A stretch of DNA of 64,000 nucleotides, taken from CAVOXO01 sp963700425. Lineage in GTDB: Bacteria > Actinomycetota > Acidimicrobiia > Acidimicrobiales > Microtrichaceae. How positions within the stretch are numbered: position 1 is the stretch's first letter; each line of letters begins with the position of its first letter. Shown in pieces: positions 36,294-44,780 of this stretch. The notes beneath the pieces are model-generated. The model did not search any database. It saw only the letters and a program-made list of their open reading frames with translations, and was not told where the DNA came from. The DNA is taken from positions 496,001-560,000 of the forward strand of contig CAVOXO010000003.1 of the NCBI GenBank assembly GCA_963700425.1. The letters are read 5' to 3'. Made by a program: the position numbers and the translations under genes.

Positions 36294-36563
36294 ATGAAGC
36301 CTGACATCCACCCCGACTATCGCCTCGTCGTCTTCCAGGACACCTCGTCCGGTGACACGTTGTTGACCCGCTCGACGATCGACACCGCCGAGACGGTCGA
36401 GTGGGACGACGGGAACACCTACCCGTTGGCCAAGGTCGAGATCTCGGCGTTCACGCACCCGTTCTTCACGGGGACCATGAAGATCGTCGACACCGCCGGG
36501 CGCGTCGAGCGCTTCGAGCGTCGCTACGGATCGCGTCGCCGCAAGGCCGGGTCCGAGGACTGA
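36294..36563 (+). CDS. rpmE2: 50S ribosomal protein L31 type B
   Basis: The 89-residue protein begins MKPDIHPDYRLVVFQDTSSG and continues LLTRSTI, VEWDDGNTYPLAKVEISAFT and HPFFTGTMKIVDTAGRVERF. It has no cysteines, so it is the zinc-free type B form. It sits directly downstream of rho as in most actinobacteria. It starts at ATG 36294. Expression of type B L31 is often linked to zinc limitation, but no Zur-like site is evident here. Confidence 0.93.
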   Translation: MKPDIHPDYRLVVFQDTSSGDTLLTRSTIDTAETVEWDDGNTYPLAKVEISAFTHPFFTGTMKIVDTAGRVERFERRYGSRRRKAGSED

Positions 36564-36569
36564 CAAGGA

Positions 36570-37571
36570 GTGTCGTCGCTCGGCGACGATCAGCGGAACC
36601 GACTTCGCGCCGCACAGCTCGAGGCTCTCGTCAGGGGGGTGGGCGGTGACGTCGACGACGCCGTCCGGGGTTTCTTCCCTGACGGCGCCACCCTCGAGGT
36701 CGGTGGCGATGTGTGGGTGCTCGACGACGAGGCGGGCGAACGGTCGCTGGGCCCGGCGCTGACGTGGGCGGTCCACCGCGGGGCACGGTCCCTGGGGCTC
36801 GTGGGCGCCTGCGACAACGTGACGGCCGGGGCCTTGGCCCGACGAGCCACCTACTTCTCGCTGCCCATCACGGTGTGGGTCATCGACGGGACCTCGATGC
36901 GGACCTGTGACCCCGCTCCACCGTCCACGGAGTCCATGTGGGACACGACGCGGGCGGCCACGCTCGTGGAGGTGATGTCTGCAGCAGGTCTGGATGTCGT
37001 CGAGGAGGACGGTGTCATCAAAGGGGAGTTCGAGGGTCTGGAGGTGGCCCGGGTCGTCGACGGCGATCCCGATCCCCGTGTGGAGATCGGCATCGGGCGA
37101 TTCGACCGGGAAGCCGGCGCCATGATGCATTCCGGAGAGCCCACCGCGACGACACTGGAGCGGGCGGTCGACATCGTGCGCCGATACCGGGTACGGGGGG
37201 CTCCGCCGCATCCGCTGCGCGATCTCATGGCCGCCCGATGGATCCGTTCGGGACTCCTCGACGATCCGTCGTCGGTCGGGGCTCGTGATCTGGTGGCGAT
37301 TCCCACGACCGTTCCCGTCGAGAACCTCAAGGCGGCCTCTCCCGCTGCGGCGTTCGGCCACGACGCCGATGGTGAGGAACTCGTCGTCGTCTGCTCGGCG
37401 GGCTCGGATCTGGACCTCGTTCCGGTGGCCGCGGACACGCGGGCGGTCAGGGCGCCGGGATCCAGGCTGCTGCTGGCGGTGCCCGCGCGCCATGTCACCT
37501 CCACCCAACAGCGGGTGATCGACACCCTCGTCGAACCGGCGGACCTCATCACGGTCGACGCCCCGTTCTGA
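36570..37571 (+). CDS. Conserved protein of unknown function between rpmE and prfA
   Basis: The 333-residue protein has an intact frame and no signal peptide or membrane helix. It starts near GTG 36570, whose G overlaps the AAGGAG ribosome site, so the true start could be slightly further in. The N-terminal half contains DVWVLDDEAGERSLGPALTW and GARSLGLVGACDNVTAGALA; the C-terminal half EELVVVCSAGSDLDLVPVAA and LLLAVPARHVTSTQQRVIDT. I do not recognise the family. Its place inside the rho-rpmE-prfA cluster suggests a translation- or growth-linked role (inference only). Confidence 0.6.
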   Translation: MSSLGDDQRNRLRAAQLEALVRGVGGDVDDAVRGFFPDGATLEVGGDVWVLDDEAGERSLGPALTWAVHRGARSLGLVGACDNVTAGALARRATYFSLPITVWVIDGTSMRTCDPAPPSTESMWDTTRAATLVEVMSAAGLDVVEEDGVIKGEFEGLEVARVVDGDPDPRVEIGIGRFDREAGAMMHSGEPTATTLERAVDIVRRYRVRGAPPHPLRDLMAARWIRSGLLDDPSSVGARDLVAIPTTVPVENLKAASPAAAFGHDADGEELVVVCSAGSDLDLVPVAADTRAVRAPGSRLLLAVPARHVTSTQQRVIDTLVEPADLITVDAPF

Positions 37572-37605
37572 GACCGACGGCCCCGGGGCGCACCCGGCGT
37601 CGCGG

Positions 37606-37611
37606 TAGCGT
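37606..37611 (+). promoter_or_regulatory. Probable -10 element of a leaderless promoter (prfA)
   Basis: TAGCGT ends 8 nt before GTG 37620, with no ribosome site between. It suggests that prfA-prmC has its own promoter. Confidence 0.45.
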
Positions 37612-37619
37612 GACCCACC

Positions 37620-38687
37620 GTGCTCGAGCGTCTGCGACCCTTCATCGACGAGCTGACCGATCTCGACGCCATGTTGTCCGACCCGGCGGTTCTCTCCGAT
37701 CAGGCTCGACTCATCGCGCTGTCCCGACGGCGAAAGGAGCTCGAGCCGATCGTCGCGTCCGCCCGGGAGCTCGAATCGGTGACCGGTGATCTCGACGCCG
37801 CCCGCGAGATGCTCGTCGAGCTCGACGGCGACGACCGCACAGAGATGCGGGCCGAGGTGGAGGCGGCCACGGTCCGGATCGCCGAACTCGAGGCGGAGCT
37901 CCGGGTGCTCCTGTTGCCGGCGGATCCCAACGACGATCGCAACGTGATCGTCGAGATCCGCGGAGCCGAGGGCGGTGAGGAGGCCAACCTCTTCGCCCGG
38001 GATCTCTTCGAGATGTACCGGGCGTTCGCGGCGAACCGGCACTGGACCTTCGAGGTCCTGGGCTCCTCGCCCTCCGAGCTCGGAGGCTTCTCCGACGTGT
38101 CGTTCCGGGTGAGCGGCCCGGGCGTGTGGAGCCGCATGCGCCACGAGGCCGGTCCCCATCGTGTCCAGCGGGTGCCCGTCACCGAGAGCCAGGGGCGGGT
38201 CCATACGTCGTCGGCGACCGTGGTGGTGCTGCCGGAGGCCGATGAGGTCGACGTCCGGATCGACCCCGCCGACCTCCAGATCGACGTCTTCCGGTCGTCG
38301 GGGCCCGGAGGGCAGTCCGTCAACACCACCGACTCGGCCGTTCGCATCACGCACCGGCCGTCGGGGATCGTCGTGTCGATGCAGGACGAGAAGTCCCAGA
38401 TCCAGAACAGAGCCCGGGCCATGGTGGTGCTCCGGAGCCGCCTGCTCAGGGCCGAACAGGAACGCCACGCGGCGGAGGCATCCGATGCGAGACGGTCACA
38501 GACCGGCGGCGGCGGCCGAAGCGAGAAGATCAGGACCTACAACTTCAAGGAGAACCGGGTGTCCGATCATCGAATCGGGCTCACCGTGTACAACCTCGAC
38601 CGGGTGCTCGCCGGCGAGCTCGACGAGGTGAGCGACGCGTTGGTGGCGCACGATCGGGCCGATCGCCTGGCCCAGCTCGACCTGTGA
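37620..38687 (+). CDS. prfA: Peptide chain release factor 1
   Basis: The 355-residue protein begins with the coiled-coil domain 1 and has VQRVPVTESQGRVHTSSATV, where PVT is the RF1 codon-recognition tripeptide (UAA/UAG). The motif SSGPGGQSVNTTDSAVRITH (GGQ near residue 230) enters the peptidyl-transferase centre, and the C-terminal KIRTYNFKENRVSDHRIGLT is typical of RF1. The GGQ glutamine is methylated by PrmC, whose gene overlaps the stop by 4 nt. The frame is intact. It starts at GTG 37620. Confidence 0.97.
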   Translation: MLERLRPFIDELTDLDAMLSDPAVLSDQARLIALSRRRKELEPIVASARELESVTGDLDAAREMLVELDGDDRTEMRAEVEAATVRIAELEAELRVLLLPADPNDDRNVIVEIRGAEGGEEANLFARDLFEMYRAFAANRHWTFEVLGSSPSELGGFSDVSFRVSGPGVWSRMRHEAGPHRVQRVPVTESQGRVHTSSATVVVLPEADEVDVRIDPADLQIDVFRSSGPGGQSVNTTDSAVRITHRPSGIVVSMQDEKSQIQNRARAMVVLRSRLLRAEQERHAAEASDARRSQTGGGGRSEKIRTYNFKENRVSDHRIGLTVYNLDRVLAGELDEVSDALVAHDRADRLAQLDL

Positions 38688-39571
38688 GACCGGCGGGAAC
38701 GACGAGCGTCGCGGAGCTCGCCGAGGACGCCGAGCACCGCCTCCGGGCCGTGTCGGCGACTCCGGTAGTCGAGGCCCGGTGGATCGTCGAGGAGGTGGTG
38801 GGGGTCGACGGGGTGCTCGCCACGCCGGAGCGCGATCGGGCGGTGACCCGGCGGGAGATGGCGATGTTCGACGCGATGGTGGGACGTCGACTGACCGGCG
38901 AACCGCTCCAGTACGTGTTGGGGCACTGGTCCTTTCGGTCGCTCGACCTCGCGGTCGATCGTCGCGCCCTCATCCCGCGACCGGAGACCGAGGTCGTGGT
39001 GGAGGTGGCTCTCTCGCTGCTCGATGACGGCCCGGGGCTGGGTGGGGGACGTTCACGCCGGGTGCTGGACATGGGTTCGGGAACCGGCGCCATCGCCCTG
39101 TCGGTGGCGGTCGAACGGCCCGGCACCCTGGTGTGGGCGGTCGAGGCGTCGGAGGGAGCGGCTCAACTGACCCGGGAGAACTGCAGCGGGATCGGCCGCC
39201 ACGGCGCCAACGTGACGGTCATCACCTCGGACTGGTTCGAGTCGGTTCCGAACGAGCTCCGTGGCGTCTGTGACCTGGTGGTCTCCAATCCGCCCTACGT
39301 CGGACCGGACGACCTGCTGCCACCCGAAGTAGCTCGTTGGGAGCCGCTCGACGCGTTGATCGCGGAGGAGTCAGGTCGCGCCGACCTGTTGCTGCTGGTG
39401 GCGGAGAGCCCTTCGTGGCTCGGGCCCGGGGGAGCGCTGTGCCTCGAGATCGACCCGTCGCACGCCGATGACCTGCGATCGGCGATGGCCGACGCCGGCT
39501 TCGAGAGAATCGAGGTCCACCGCGATCTCACCGGGCGGGACCGCTGCGTGACGGGTCGACGTCCGGTCTGA
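38684..39571 (+). CDS. prmC: Release factor glutamine methyltransferase
   Basis: The 295-residue protein has the PrmC N-terminal helical domain with RRLTGEPLQYVLGHWSFRSL, then LIPRPETEVVVEVALSLL, the SAM site VLDMGSGTGAIALSVA and the catalytic NPPY in LVVSNPPYVGPDDLLPPEV, followed by EPLDALIAEESGRADLLL. It methylates the Gln of the GGQ motif of RF1 and RF2. GTG 38684 overlaps the prfA stop (GTGA). It ends convergent with a minus-strand gene 18 bp away. Confidence 0.96.
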   Translation: MRPAGTTSVAELAEDAEHRLRAVSATPVVEARWIVEEVVGVDGVLATPERDRAVTRREMAMFDAMVGRRLTGEPLQYVLGHWSFRSLDLAVDRRALIPRPETEVVVEVALSLLDDGPGLGGGRSRRVLDMGSGTGAIALSVAVERPGTLVWAVEASEGAAQLTRENCSGIGRHGANVTVITSDWFESVPNELRGVCDLVVSNPPYVGPDDLLPPEVARWEPLDALIAEESGRADLLLLVAESPSWLGPGGALCLEIDPSHADDLRSAMADAGFERIEVHRDLTGRDRCVTGRRPV

Positions 39572-39589
39572 GTGGGGTCGTGCGACCGT

Positions 39590-40408
39590 TCAGGACGCCG
39601 TGATCTCGAAACCGTCGACCAGCGAGTCCTGGAGGTCGGGTTCGACGCCTCCCCGCCCGTAGGTGGCCATGACGAACAGCGAACCATCGCGCTGGATGAA
39701 GCGGGCCATGACCGTGCCGGAACCGGCCTCGTCGGGCCAGTTCGAGTAGTCGGCGGTCACGTCGAACTGCTCGGCCCCGTCGGACCGCTCGACTCCGGAG
39801 ATCTCCGCGTCGGACACCGAGGCGCCCGGCCGGAGAGCTTCGAGGATCTCGGGTGCGACGAGACGAGGGTCGTCGATCGCACCTCCGGATGCGGTGACGA
39901 GTCCGGCATGGAGGTTGGTGCGGGCATCACGCAGGGCACCGGGCGAGATGGTGTTGACGTCGCGCACGGTGTCCCAATGGGAATCGACCCAGACCGAGGC
40001 GGTGGCGAACTGCCCGGACGGGCCCACGACCGTCGCGTTCGCCGGACTGCCGGGAAGCTGCGCGGTGTACAGCGGATCGTCCGCGTAGGTCCTCCACTCG
40101 GACCCCTTGTCGACGAAGTAGTCGTGGAACGGATAGGGGACCCACGATGCCGTGGAGGCGACACTGGCCACGTACAGCAACGTGATGAGCAGAACCACCA
40201 CCATGCCCACCCGCGACGACGTGCGGCGGCGGGGAACGTGGCGGGTGCTGACGGGCTCCGCGAACAGCATCTCGTCGTAGACCACCTGCGACGGAGCCTC
40301 GTCGTTGTCGAGGACGCGGGTACACACATCGCAACGGTGCGCGTCGACCGGATTGCGGTGATCGCAGCTGGGGCAGCGCGTCTTCTTGCTGGTGAGAAAT
40401 GCGGGCAT
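39590..40408 (-). CDS. Zinc-ribbon membrane protein of unknown function
   Basis: The 272-residue protein has an N-terminal zinc ribbon (RCPSCDHRNPVDAHRCDVCT, two CxxC knuckles), a linker, one membrane helix (VGMVVVLLITLLYVASVAST) and an extracytoplasmic domain of about 170 residues. The outer part contains VWVDSHWDTVRDVNTISPGA and ends YGRGGVEPDLQDSLVDGFEI. The topology is type II, with the ribbon in the cytosol. I do not recognise the outer domain. It is divergent from tsaC. Confidence 0.6.
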   Translation of the reverse strand: MPAFLTSKKTRCPSCDHRNPVDAHRCDVCTRVLDNDEAPSQVVYDEMLFAEPVSTRHVPRRRTSSRVGMVVVLLITLLYVASVASTASWVPYPFHDYFVDKGSEWRTYADDPLYTAQLPGSPANATVVGPSGQFATASVWVDSHWDTVRDVNTISPGALRDARTNLHAGLVTASGGAIDDPRLVAPEILEALRPGASVSDAEISGVERSDGAEQFDVTADYSNWPDEAGSGTVMARFIQRDGSLFVMATYGRGGVEPDLQDSLVDGFEITAS

Positions 40409-40481
40409 GGGGAACCTGGCGATCCGGAGACGGAATGATCGTTGAGATGTTTGTCGGCACGACGACGAGGTACCTGAGGGA

Positions 40482-41117
40482 ATGGCTCGTCGTGACTACG
40501 GTGACCCCGTGTCCCCCGGTGCCGACGTCGACGCGGCGACCAGGGCGTTGAGGTCACACGGCGTCGTCGCCCTCCCGACCGACACGGTCTACGGACTGGC
40601 CGTGTCGTCGGATGACGCCGAGGCACTTCTGCGTCTCTACCGTCTCAAGGGAAGGGATGCGGACAAGCCGGTGGCCGTTCTCGTGGATTCGATCGACGCG
40701 GCCCGGCGACTCGGGCATTTCGACGAGAGGGCTCTGAGACTGGCGACCGATTTCTGGCCCGGACCGCTGACCATCGTGGTGCCGGCCTCCGACGCCATCG
40801 AGCCCGGATCGGGGATTCGGTCGTCAGAGGGCACGGTCGGGTTGCGATGGCCCGACCGTGCGGTGATCGGAGAACTGGTGGCGAACTGTGGGCCCCTGGT
40901 CGTCACCAGCGCCAACCCCTCGGGTCTCCCGCCCGCGACCACGACTGCGCTGGTGCGCCGGTATTTCGGCGACTCCGTCGACGCCGTCATCGAAGGAGGC
41001 GTCTGCGACGAGTCGCCCTCCACCGTGGTGGTCGTCGGACCCGACGGCGTCCGGGTCGTGAGGAGCGGTCCGGTGAGCGCCGGGTCCATCGAGGCGGTGA
41101 TCCGCGGCCTGCCGTAA
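40482..41117 (+). CDS. tsaC: Threonylcarbamoyl-AMP synthase (Sua5/YrdC/TsaC)
   Basis: The 211-residue YrdC-fold protein contains HGVVALPTDTVYGLAVSSDD, LYRLKGRDADKPVAVLVDS (the KGR-x3-KP nucleotide site), FWPGPLTIVVPA, VGLRWPD and PLVVTSANPSGLP. It makes threonylcarbamoyl-AMP from threonine, bicarbonate and ATP for the t6A modification of tRNAs reading ANN codons. The length fits the short TsaC form without the Sua5 C-terminal domain. It belongs to the usual prfA-prmC-tsaC cluster. It starts at ATG 40482. Confidence 0.95.
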   Translation: MARRDYGDPVSPGADVDAATRALRSHGVVALPTDTVYGLAVSSDDAEALLRLYRLKGRDADKPVAVLVDSIDAARRLGHFDERALRLATDFWPGPLTIVVPASDAIEPGSGIRSSEGTVGLRWPDRAVIGELVANCGPLVVTSANPSGLPPATTTALVRRYFGDSVDAVIEGGVCDESPSTVVVVGPDGVRVVRSGPVSAGSIEAVIRGLP

Positions 41118-41168
41118 GATCGACGTCGGGTCCGACTCGCCGGTGATGTCGTCGGCCTCGAGGGGGTA

Positions 41169-41588
41169 GTGATGGTGTTCGGGAAGAAGGATGGCGATCG
41201 AGCCGACTGGCTGTCGCAGGTGGCGTTCTTCGAGGGATTCACGCCCGAGCAACTCGAGCGTGTGGCCGCGCTGGGCTCCGAGGTCGAGGCCGAAGCCGGC
41301 GCGATGCTGATGGACCAGGGAGACGCCGGTGTCGACTGCTACGTCGTCGTCGACGGCACCGCGACGGTCTTCGTCGCCGGGGAACCGATCGCAGGTCTGG
41401 CTCCCGGCACCATGGTCGGTGAGATGGCGCTCGTCGATCACCGGCCCCGGACCGCGTCGGTGATCGCGGACAGCGACATGAAGCTGTTGCGGTTCGACGC
41501 AAAGCACTTCCGCCGCCTGCTCGACGAGATGCCGAAGGCCTCGGAGCGGGTGATGACCCTGCTGCGGGACCGGCTGGAACGTCGATGA
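41169..41588 (+). CDS. Stand-alone cyclic-nucleotide-binding-domain protein
   Basis: The protein is about 140 residues. A single cNMP-binding beta-roll is recognisable: VAFFEGFTPEQLERVAALGS, DQGDAGVDCYVVVDGTATVF, GTMVGEMALVDHRPRTASVI (phosphate-binding cassette GEMALVDHRPRTAS) and LLRFDAKHFRRLLDEMP. The cassette keeps the E and R that contact cyclic nucleotide. No HTH or other output domain follows, so it is not CRP itself. Start is GTG 41169 or ATG 41172 behind GAGGGGG; a TAAGAT hexamer lies at 41115-41120. Role unknown. Confidence 0.8.
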   Translation: MMVFGKKDGDRADWLSQVAFFEGFTPEQLERVAALGSEVEAEAGAMLMDQGDAGVDCYVVVDGTATVFVAGEPIAGLAPGTMVGEMALVDHRPRTASVIADSDMKLLRFDAKHFRRLLDEMPKASERVMTLLRDRLERR

Positions 41589-41605
41589 CTGGGTGATGTC
41601 CGCGG

Positions 41606-43069
41606 CTATCCGGCCGGTCGGAACGTCGAGTCGGTCACGTCGATCGGCTGTCCCACCCACTCGTCGGTCGCCATCGATTCCATCACGTCGGACTGATCGC
41701 TGACCGCCCAACCGCGGTGTCCGTCGGCCGTCCGAAACGCGAGATGGGCCCGCTCCCACGCCCCGTCGCGGCCGGCCATGACGGTGAACGCCTCGACCGT
41801 GGCGGGCCCGGTGTGGGAGTCGACCACGTTCACCGAGGGCTCGACCGACGGGGTCACCACCCGACGGAACGACACGGGTGGAGCGGACCCGTAGACGCCG
41901 AACGCGTGCTTGCCGACGATGCCCCCGTTGGCGGTGACGAGTCCGATGCCGTCCTCCGACGCCCGCAGGACGTCGGTCATGGCCGCGATGGCGTGCCCCA
42001 CCGGGTTGTTCCACGGGCCGCCGCCGAAACACAGCCCGCCGTACACGGTCAGAGTTCGATCGGTCGGTATCGCCAACTCGGCGCAGGCGAGTTCGACCGC
42101 GCTCGGGAAGCACGAGTACACGTCGAGCGCCGAGATGTCGTCGATGCCCACCCCTGCCGCATCGAGTGCCGCACGTCCGGCACGGGACATCCCGTCGGAG
42201 GACACGAAGTCGCGGCGCTCCGACATCGTCGGGTCGGCCCCTTCGGAGCCGGAATGGACGAAGACCCAACGGTCGGTGGCGATTCCCAGGGACCTGGCCA
42301 TCGAGACCGAGCAGATGATGGCGGCGGAGGCCATGTCGACCGACGGGTTCGAGACCATGAGCTTGGTGTAGGGCGTACCGATGACGCGGTTGTCGGCGGT
42401 CGGTGTGGCGATCTCGTCGGCGGTGTGCGCGACGCGGTCCCACGCGTGGGGATTGGTCGCCGCGACGGCGCTGAATCCTTCCCACATCTCGGCGATGACC
42501 GCCGTGTGCTCCGCGGAGGTTCGTCCGGCCCGATGCCGGAGCGCGCTCTCGAACAGCGGGTAGCTCTGGGTGGGCATCATGATGCCCCGCGCCATCTCGG
42601 ACTCGTGGACCATGCCAGCGGTCGAATCGTCGGTCCATCCCGGTACCACGGTGTCGTCCTGTCGGGCCCACTCGGGGTTGGTCCCGTCGCGGCGGGCGGA
42701 CATGCGGGTGCGGTAGGCCTCGGCGCCACAGACGAGGGCGATGTCGGTCTCGCCCGCGACGATCATCTCCGACACGCGGTTCACCAGCATCTGGGGTGTG
42801 TTCCCGCCGACCGCGGGGTACATGGTCAACGACGGCGTCGCGTCGATCAGCCGTGCAACGGCGGCCGCGCCGTCGTGGTAGCGCCACGAGACGATGGGCA
42901 CCGTTGCGATGATCTGGGCGCGTCCTGCGAGGTCCGGCCGGCCGGCATCGTGTGCGGCGACCCGTGCCGCGGTGGCAGCCAGCTCCGCGGGCGACGGAGC
43001 GTCGCCGTCGCGGTGCACGATCTGGCCGACGCCGACGATCACGGGTGTGCGGGGATCGAGTTCGACCAT
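41606..43069 (-). CDS. Thiolase-superfamily protein (acetyl-CoA acetyltransferase-like) without the usual nucleophile
   Basis: The 487-residue protein starts ELDPRTPVIVGVGQIVHRDG and contains GETDIALVCGAEAYRTRM, SNPSVDMASAAIICSVSMAR, ISALDVYSCFPSAVELACAE, GGLCFGGGPWNNPVGHAIAA and LVTANGGIVGKHAFGVYGSA. This is the long thiolase-like family found in actinobacteria, with an OB-like C-terminal extension. Where active thiolases have the nucleophilic Cys (NRxCxSG), this one has VGGNTPQMLVNRVSEM, so the ordinary condensing chemistry is doubtful. It is divergent from rpiB; the frame is intact. Substrate unknown, perhaps sterol or fatty-acyl CoA. Confidence 0.8.
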   Translation of the reverse strand: MVELDPRTPVIVGVGQIVHRDGDAPSPAELAATAARVAAHDAGRPDLAGRAQIIATVPIVSWRYHDGAAAVARLIDATPSLTMYPAVGGNTPQMLVNRVSEMIVAGETDIALVCGAEAYRTRMSARRDGTNPEWARQDDTVVPGWTDDSTAGMVHESEMARGIMMPTQSYPLFESALRHRAGRTSAEHTAVIAEMWEGFSAVAATNPHAWDRVAHTADEIATPTADNRVIGTPYTKLMVSNPSVDMASAAIICSVSMARSLGIATDRWVFVHSGSEGADPTMSERRDFVSSDGMSRAGRAALDAAGVGIDDISALDVYSCFPSAVELACAELAIPTDRTLTVYGGLCFGGGPWNNPVGHAIAAMTDVLRASEDGIGLVTANGGIVGKHAFGVYGSAPPVSFRRVVTPSVEPSVNVVDSHTGPATVEAFTVMAGRDGAWERAHLAFRTADGHRGWAVSDQSDVMESMATDEWVGQPIDVTDSTFRPAG

Positions 43070-43123
43070 GGCGGGCAGGTTAGAGGGTGTCGCGAACGGC
43101 CGAAGCGCCTCGGGGCATCCCGG

Positions 43124-43129
43124 TAAGAT
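43124..43129 (+). promoter_or_regulatory. Probable -10 element of a leaderless promoter (rpiB)
   Basis: TAAGAT ends 6 nt before ATG 43136, with no ribosome site, which would start the transcript at the start codon. Confidence 0.5.
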
Positions 43130-43135
43130 CCGGCG

Positions 43136-43585
43136 ATGAGCACCATCGCGGTCGGTTCGGATCATGGGGGTTTCCAGCTGCGGAAGGTGATCGCCCGGCA
43201 CCTGACGGATCTCGGCCACGTGCTGATCGATGTCGGGTGCGTCACCGCCGACCGATGCGACTACCCCGACTTCGGCGCGGCCGTGGGCCGCGCCGTCTCG
43301 AACGGCGAGGCCGAAGCGGGCATCGCCGTGTGCGGGTCGGGGCTGGGCATCGCGATGGCGGCCAACAAGATCCCCGGAGTGAGGGCAGCCACCGTGCACG
43401 ACGAGACCTCCGCCCGGCTCAGCCGCGAGCACAACGACGCCAACGTCATCTGTCTCGGCGAACGACTGATCGGGGAGACCGTGGCCCTCGCCGCGGTGGA
43501 CGCCTACCTGGCGGCGTCGTTCGAGGGCGGTCGACACACGGCTCGAGTCGCCAAGATCGACGCTCTCGGCACGCCAGGCGCCTAG
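43136..43585 (+). CDS. rpiB: Ribose-5-phosphate isomerase B
   Basis: The 149-residue protein begins TIAVGSDHGGFQLRKVIARH (substrate loop SDHGG), has DYPDFGAAVGRAVSNGEAEA and IAVCGSGLGIAMAANKIPGV, which holds the catalytic Cys of the CGSG loop, then LSREHNDANVICLGERL. It interconverts ribulose 5-phosphate and ribose 5-phosphate. It is in its usual cluster position upstream of glyA. It starts at ATG 43136, directly behind a TAAGAT hexamer. Confidence 0.96.
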   Translation: MSTIAVGSDHGGFQLRKVIARHLTDLGHVLIDVGCVTADRCDYPDFGAAVGRAVSNGEAEAGIAVCGSGLGIAMAANKIPGVRAATVHDETSARLSREHNDANVICLGERLIGETVALAAVDAYLAASFEGGRHTARVAKIDALGTPGA

Positions 43586-43725
43586 CTCCACGAGGGTCGT
43601 TCGGGATGCGGTGCGGCGAGGTCCGTGGCGAGTGCCCTGGACTCTTCGACGATGGCGGGGGAGGTTTGGGCGGGATTCCGACATTGGCTAGCGTCGGGCG
43701 GGTAACCCCCCTCCCCGCCGACACG

Positions 43726-44712
43726 ATGACTCCGAACACGTACTCGAGGGCGCCGCGACTCACCGGGCCACTGCCCCGGCCGCGTCCGCACCGCTCCGGA
43801 ACCGTCCCGACAGCCGCGCTCGTCACGAGCGTCATCGCCGCCGTCACCGGGTTGGTGGCGTGGCGTTCGGGATTCACTCCTCAGACGTTCGACGCGGGCG
43901 CCAATGGCTTTCTGTACCTGTTCGAATCCGTGGTCGGCTGGTGGACCTGGGTACCGATCACGGTGATCCTGCTGTTGGAATGGTGGGCCCCCGCCGAGCC
44001 CCCCGCGGCGTCGCGGCGGATCGGGGTCGTGGCCGACATCGGCTGGACCGTCGCTCTCGTCTCGGTGTGGGCACCGTTGGTCCTTCTCGTGAACCGGAGC
44101 GTCGAGTCGTTCTTCGAAGGCCCCTTGTCGGGTCTGCGCGTGGACCTGCCCACAGCGGTTCCCGACGCGGCGCTGTTCGCGATCGGGTTCCTCCTGGGCG
44201 ACTTCATCCGTTGGTTCGTGCACCTGATGTTCCATCGGAGCGAGCGACTGTGGCGCTTCCACGAGATCCACCACACCCAGAATCGGATGTCGATGTGGAC
44301 GGATTTCCGGGTCCACCCGTTCGAGATCATGGCCCGTGAGCTGGCCGTCGCCGCGCCGTTCTTCATGCTCGGCGGGTCCTACTCGACGCCGGTCGGGGTC
44401 ATCGGATTCGCCTACCTCTGGTACACGGTCTTCTACCACGGCAACATCGCGTGGAACATGGGCCCTCTCCGGTGGATACTCGTCACTCCCCAGTCGCACC
44501 GCGTCCACCATTCGACCGATCCGGCGCACTTCGACGCGAACTTCGGCAACGTGTTGTCGATCTGGGACCGTCTGTTCGGCACGGCGTGCGCCGACGACAC
44601 CGTGCTTCCACCGACGGGGCTCGACAGCGCCGCGGTGCCGATGGAAGCCGACCTCGACCCGTCCCACCAGCTGCGGGCGTACGCGGATCAGCTGGCATAT
44701 CCGTTCCGCTGA
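43726..44712 (+). CDS. Sterol desaturase/fatty acid hydroxylase-like membrane enzyme
   Basis: The protein is about 328 residues with four or more hydrophobic helices and the di-iron histidine boxes of this superfamily: WFVHLMFHRSERLWRFHEIH (HxxxH and HxxHH, with one more H following), FYHGNIAWNMGPL and TPQSHRVHHSTDP (HxxHH). It probably hydroxylates or desaturates a lipid; the substrate is unknown. ATG 43726 is preferred; longer in-frame starts exist from about 43600, but that part reads like non-coding leader. It lies between rpiB and glyA and is an accessory gene there. Confidence 0.85.
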   Translation: MTPNTYSRAPRLTGPLPRPRPHRSGTVPTAALVTSVIAAVTGLVAWRSGFTPQTFDAGANGFLYLFESVVGWWTWVPITVILLLEWWAPAEPPAASRRIGVVADIGWTVALVSVWAPLVLLVNRSVESFFEGPLSGLRVDLPTAVPDAALFAIGFLLGDFIRWFVHLMFHRSERLWRFHEIHHTQNRMSMWTDFRVHPFEIMARELAVAAPFFMLGGSYSTPVGVIGFAYLWYTVFYHGNIAWNMGPLRWILVTPQSHRVHHSTDPAHFDANFGNVLSIWDRLFGTACADDTVLPPTGLDSAAVPMEADLDPSHQLRAYADQLAYPFR

Positions 44713-44780
44713 GCCGGGCACTATCCTGCGGGTCCCCGGTCGCAGCGCGACCTCCCCGACCCCTTCGAAAGCGACGTGCC

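Noticed and set aside
33887..38468. Very long minus-strand open frames (749 and 775 codons) opposite rho, rpmE and prfA
   Set aside because: They are codon-usage shadows; the plus-strand genes show conserved motifs throughout and the minus frames read as low-complexity Arg/Asp/Val protein.
41169..41588. The cNMP-binding protein as the CRP that would bind the whiB1 site
   Set aside because: It ends right after the beta-roll and C-helix region and has no helix-turn-helix.
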